Below, piece by piece: positions 20,929 through 21,069 of a stretch of 21,069 nt of DNA. Both the position numbers and the translations under genes were made by a program. This DNA is from Deltaproteobacteria bacterium (GTDB lineage: Bacteria; Desulfobacterota; DSM-4660; Desulfatiglandales; Desulfatiglandaceae). The notes beneath the pieces were generated by a model. The model did no database searches and was not told the DNA's origin. It saw nothing but the letters and a program-made list of their open reading frames with translations. Each line of letters opens with the position of its first letter. The first letter of the stretch is position 1. The stretch is taken from contig DREN01000454.1 of assembly GCA_011051075.1 (NCBI GenBank), positions 1 through 21,069 on the forward strand. Reading direction: 5' to 3'.

Positions 20929-21069
20929 TTGGATCACTCAAGAATCAACAACAGATGGCCGATGGCAAGAGAAGGGATCCCCTTTATCATCATCAGTGCC
21001 GGTCTGCTCCTGATTGTTCTCCTCGCGGCCCTGTATTACGCCTCGGTTATAGCTGGCCTTGCCTTTGTC
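20929..21069 (+). CDS. psd: Probable phosphatidylserine decarboxylase, N-terminal part (cut by window edge)
   Basis: An open frame of 47 codons runs to the window end. It reads LDHSRINNRWPMAREGIPF (first residue Met if TTG initiates), then a hydrophobic stretch IIISAGLLLIVLLAALYY. The 'P-x-A-x-EG-x-PF-I' opening followed by a membrane anchor is characteristic of short (PSD-A type) phosphatidylserine decarboxylases, which make phosphatidylethanolamine. The catalytic GST processing site lies beyond the window. The TTG at 20929 has AGGA about 10 nt upstream and follows an in-frame TAA directly; the ATG at 20962 lacks a ribosome site and would cut off the conserved Pro. A strong promoter lies upstream. 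Confidence 0.55.
   Translation, partial: MDHSRINNRWPMAREGIPFIIISAGLLLIVLLAALYYASVIAGLAFV

Overview
The window looks like a chromosomal segment of an anaerobic Desulfobacterota-type (deltaproteobacterial) bacterium. This rests on gene content and order only: a complete Liv-type ABC importer operon interleaved with acyl-CoA synthetases, and an rpsB-tsf-frr-uppS-cdsA-dxr-rseP-tsaB housekeeping run. Genes are generally GC-rich; one hand-counted row of livH is about 58% G+C. No rRNA, tRNA, CRISPR array or transposase was found.

Layout. Everything from 1 to about 13107 reads on the minus strand, and everything from 13463 to the end reads on the plus strand, so 13108-13462 is a divergent promoter region. 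From the divergence leftwards (minus strand): an 83-residue unknown protein overlaps a dGTPase-type HD phosphohydrolase by 4 nt. After a 356-nt gap comes a long operon: livG, a FadD15-type acyl-CoA synthetase, a four-helix-bundle (S23/IVP-like) gene, livH, livM, livK, livF and a LEA/WHy-like lipoprotein. An intrinsic terminator follows, then a second, divergent AMP-binding ligase with its own terminator. Beyond it lie a PNPOx-like flavin split-barrel protein and the start of a probable DUF2877/AllH-type protein cut by the window edge.

On the plus strand lie rpsB, tsf, frr, uppS, cdsA, dxr, rseP and tsaB, followed by a strong sigma70-type promoter and the first 47 codons of a probable phosphatidylserine decarboxylase. 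pyrH, usually between tsf and frr, is absent from this position.

How the genes work together. The Liv module probably imports a carboxylic acid, an aromatic or fatty/dicarboxylic acid rather than an amino acid, which the embedded ligase activates to a CoA thioester. The exact substrate cannot be read from sequence. The plus-strand block supplies translation factors, polyprenyl and phospholipid precursors, the MEP pathway and site-2 protease function.

The most unusual material is in the gaps of the liv operon. Three intercistronic spaces carry short arrays with a 7-bp period: a TGCTTAC/TSSYTAC family, a CATCCTG family and a GGCGCAA family. Each of these spaces begins with an array within a few nt of the preceding stop codon. 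One space holds a 452-bp cassette: an AT-rich (about 39% G+C by hand count) four-helix-bundle gene bounded by 17/20-matched inverted heptamer repeats, filling the gap between the ligase stop and the livH ribosome binding site. This looks like a small non-autonomous mobile unit and is the best candidate for an under-described system here.
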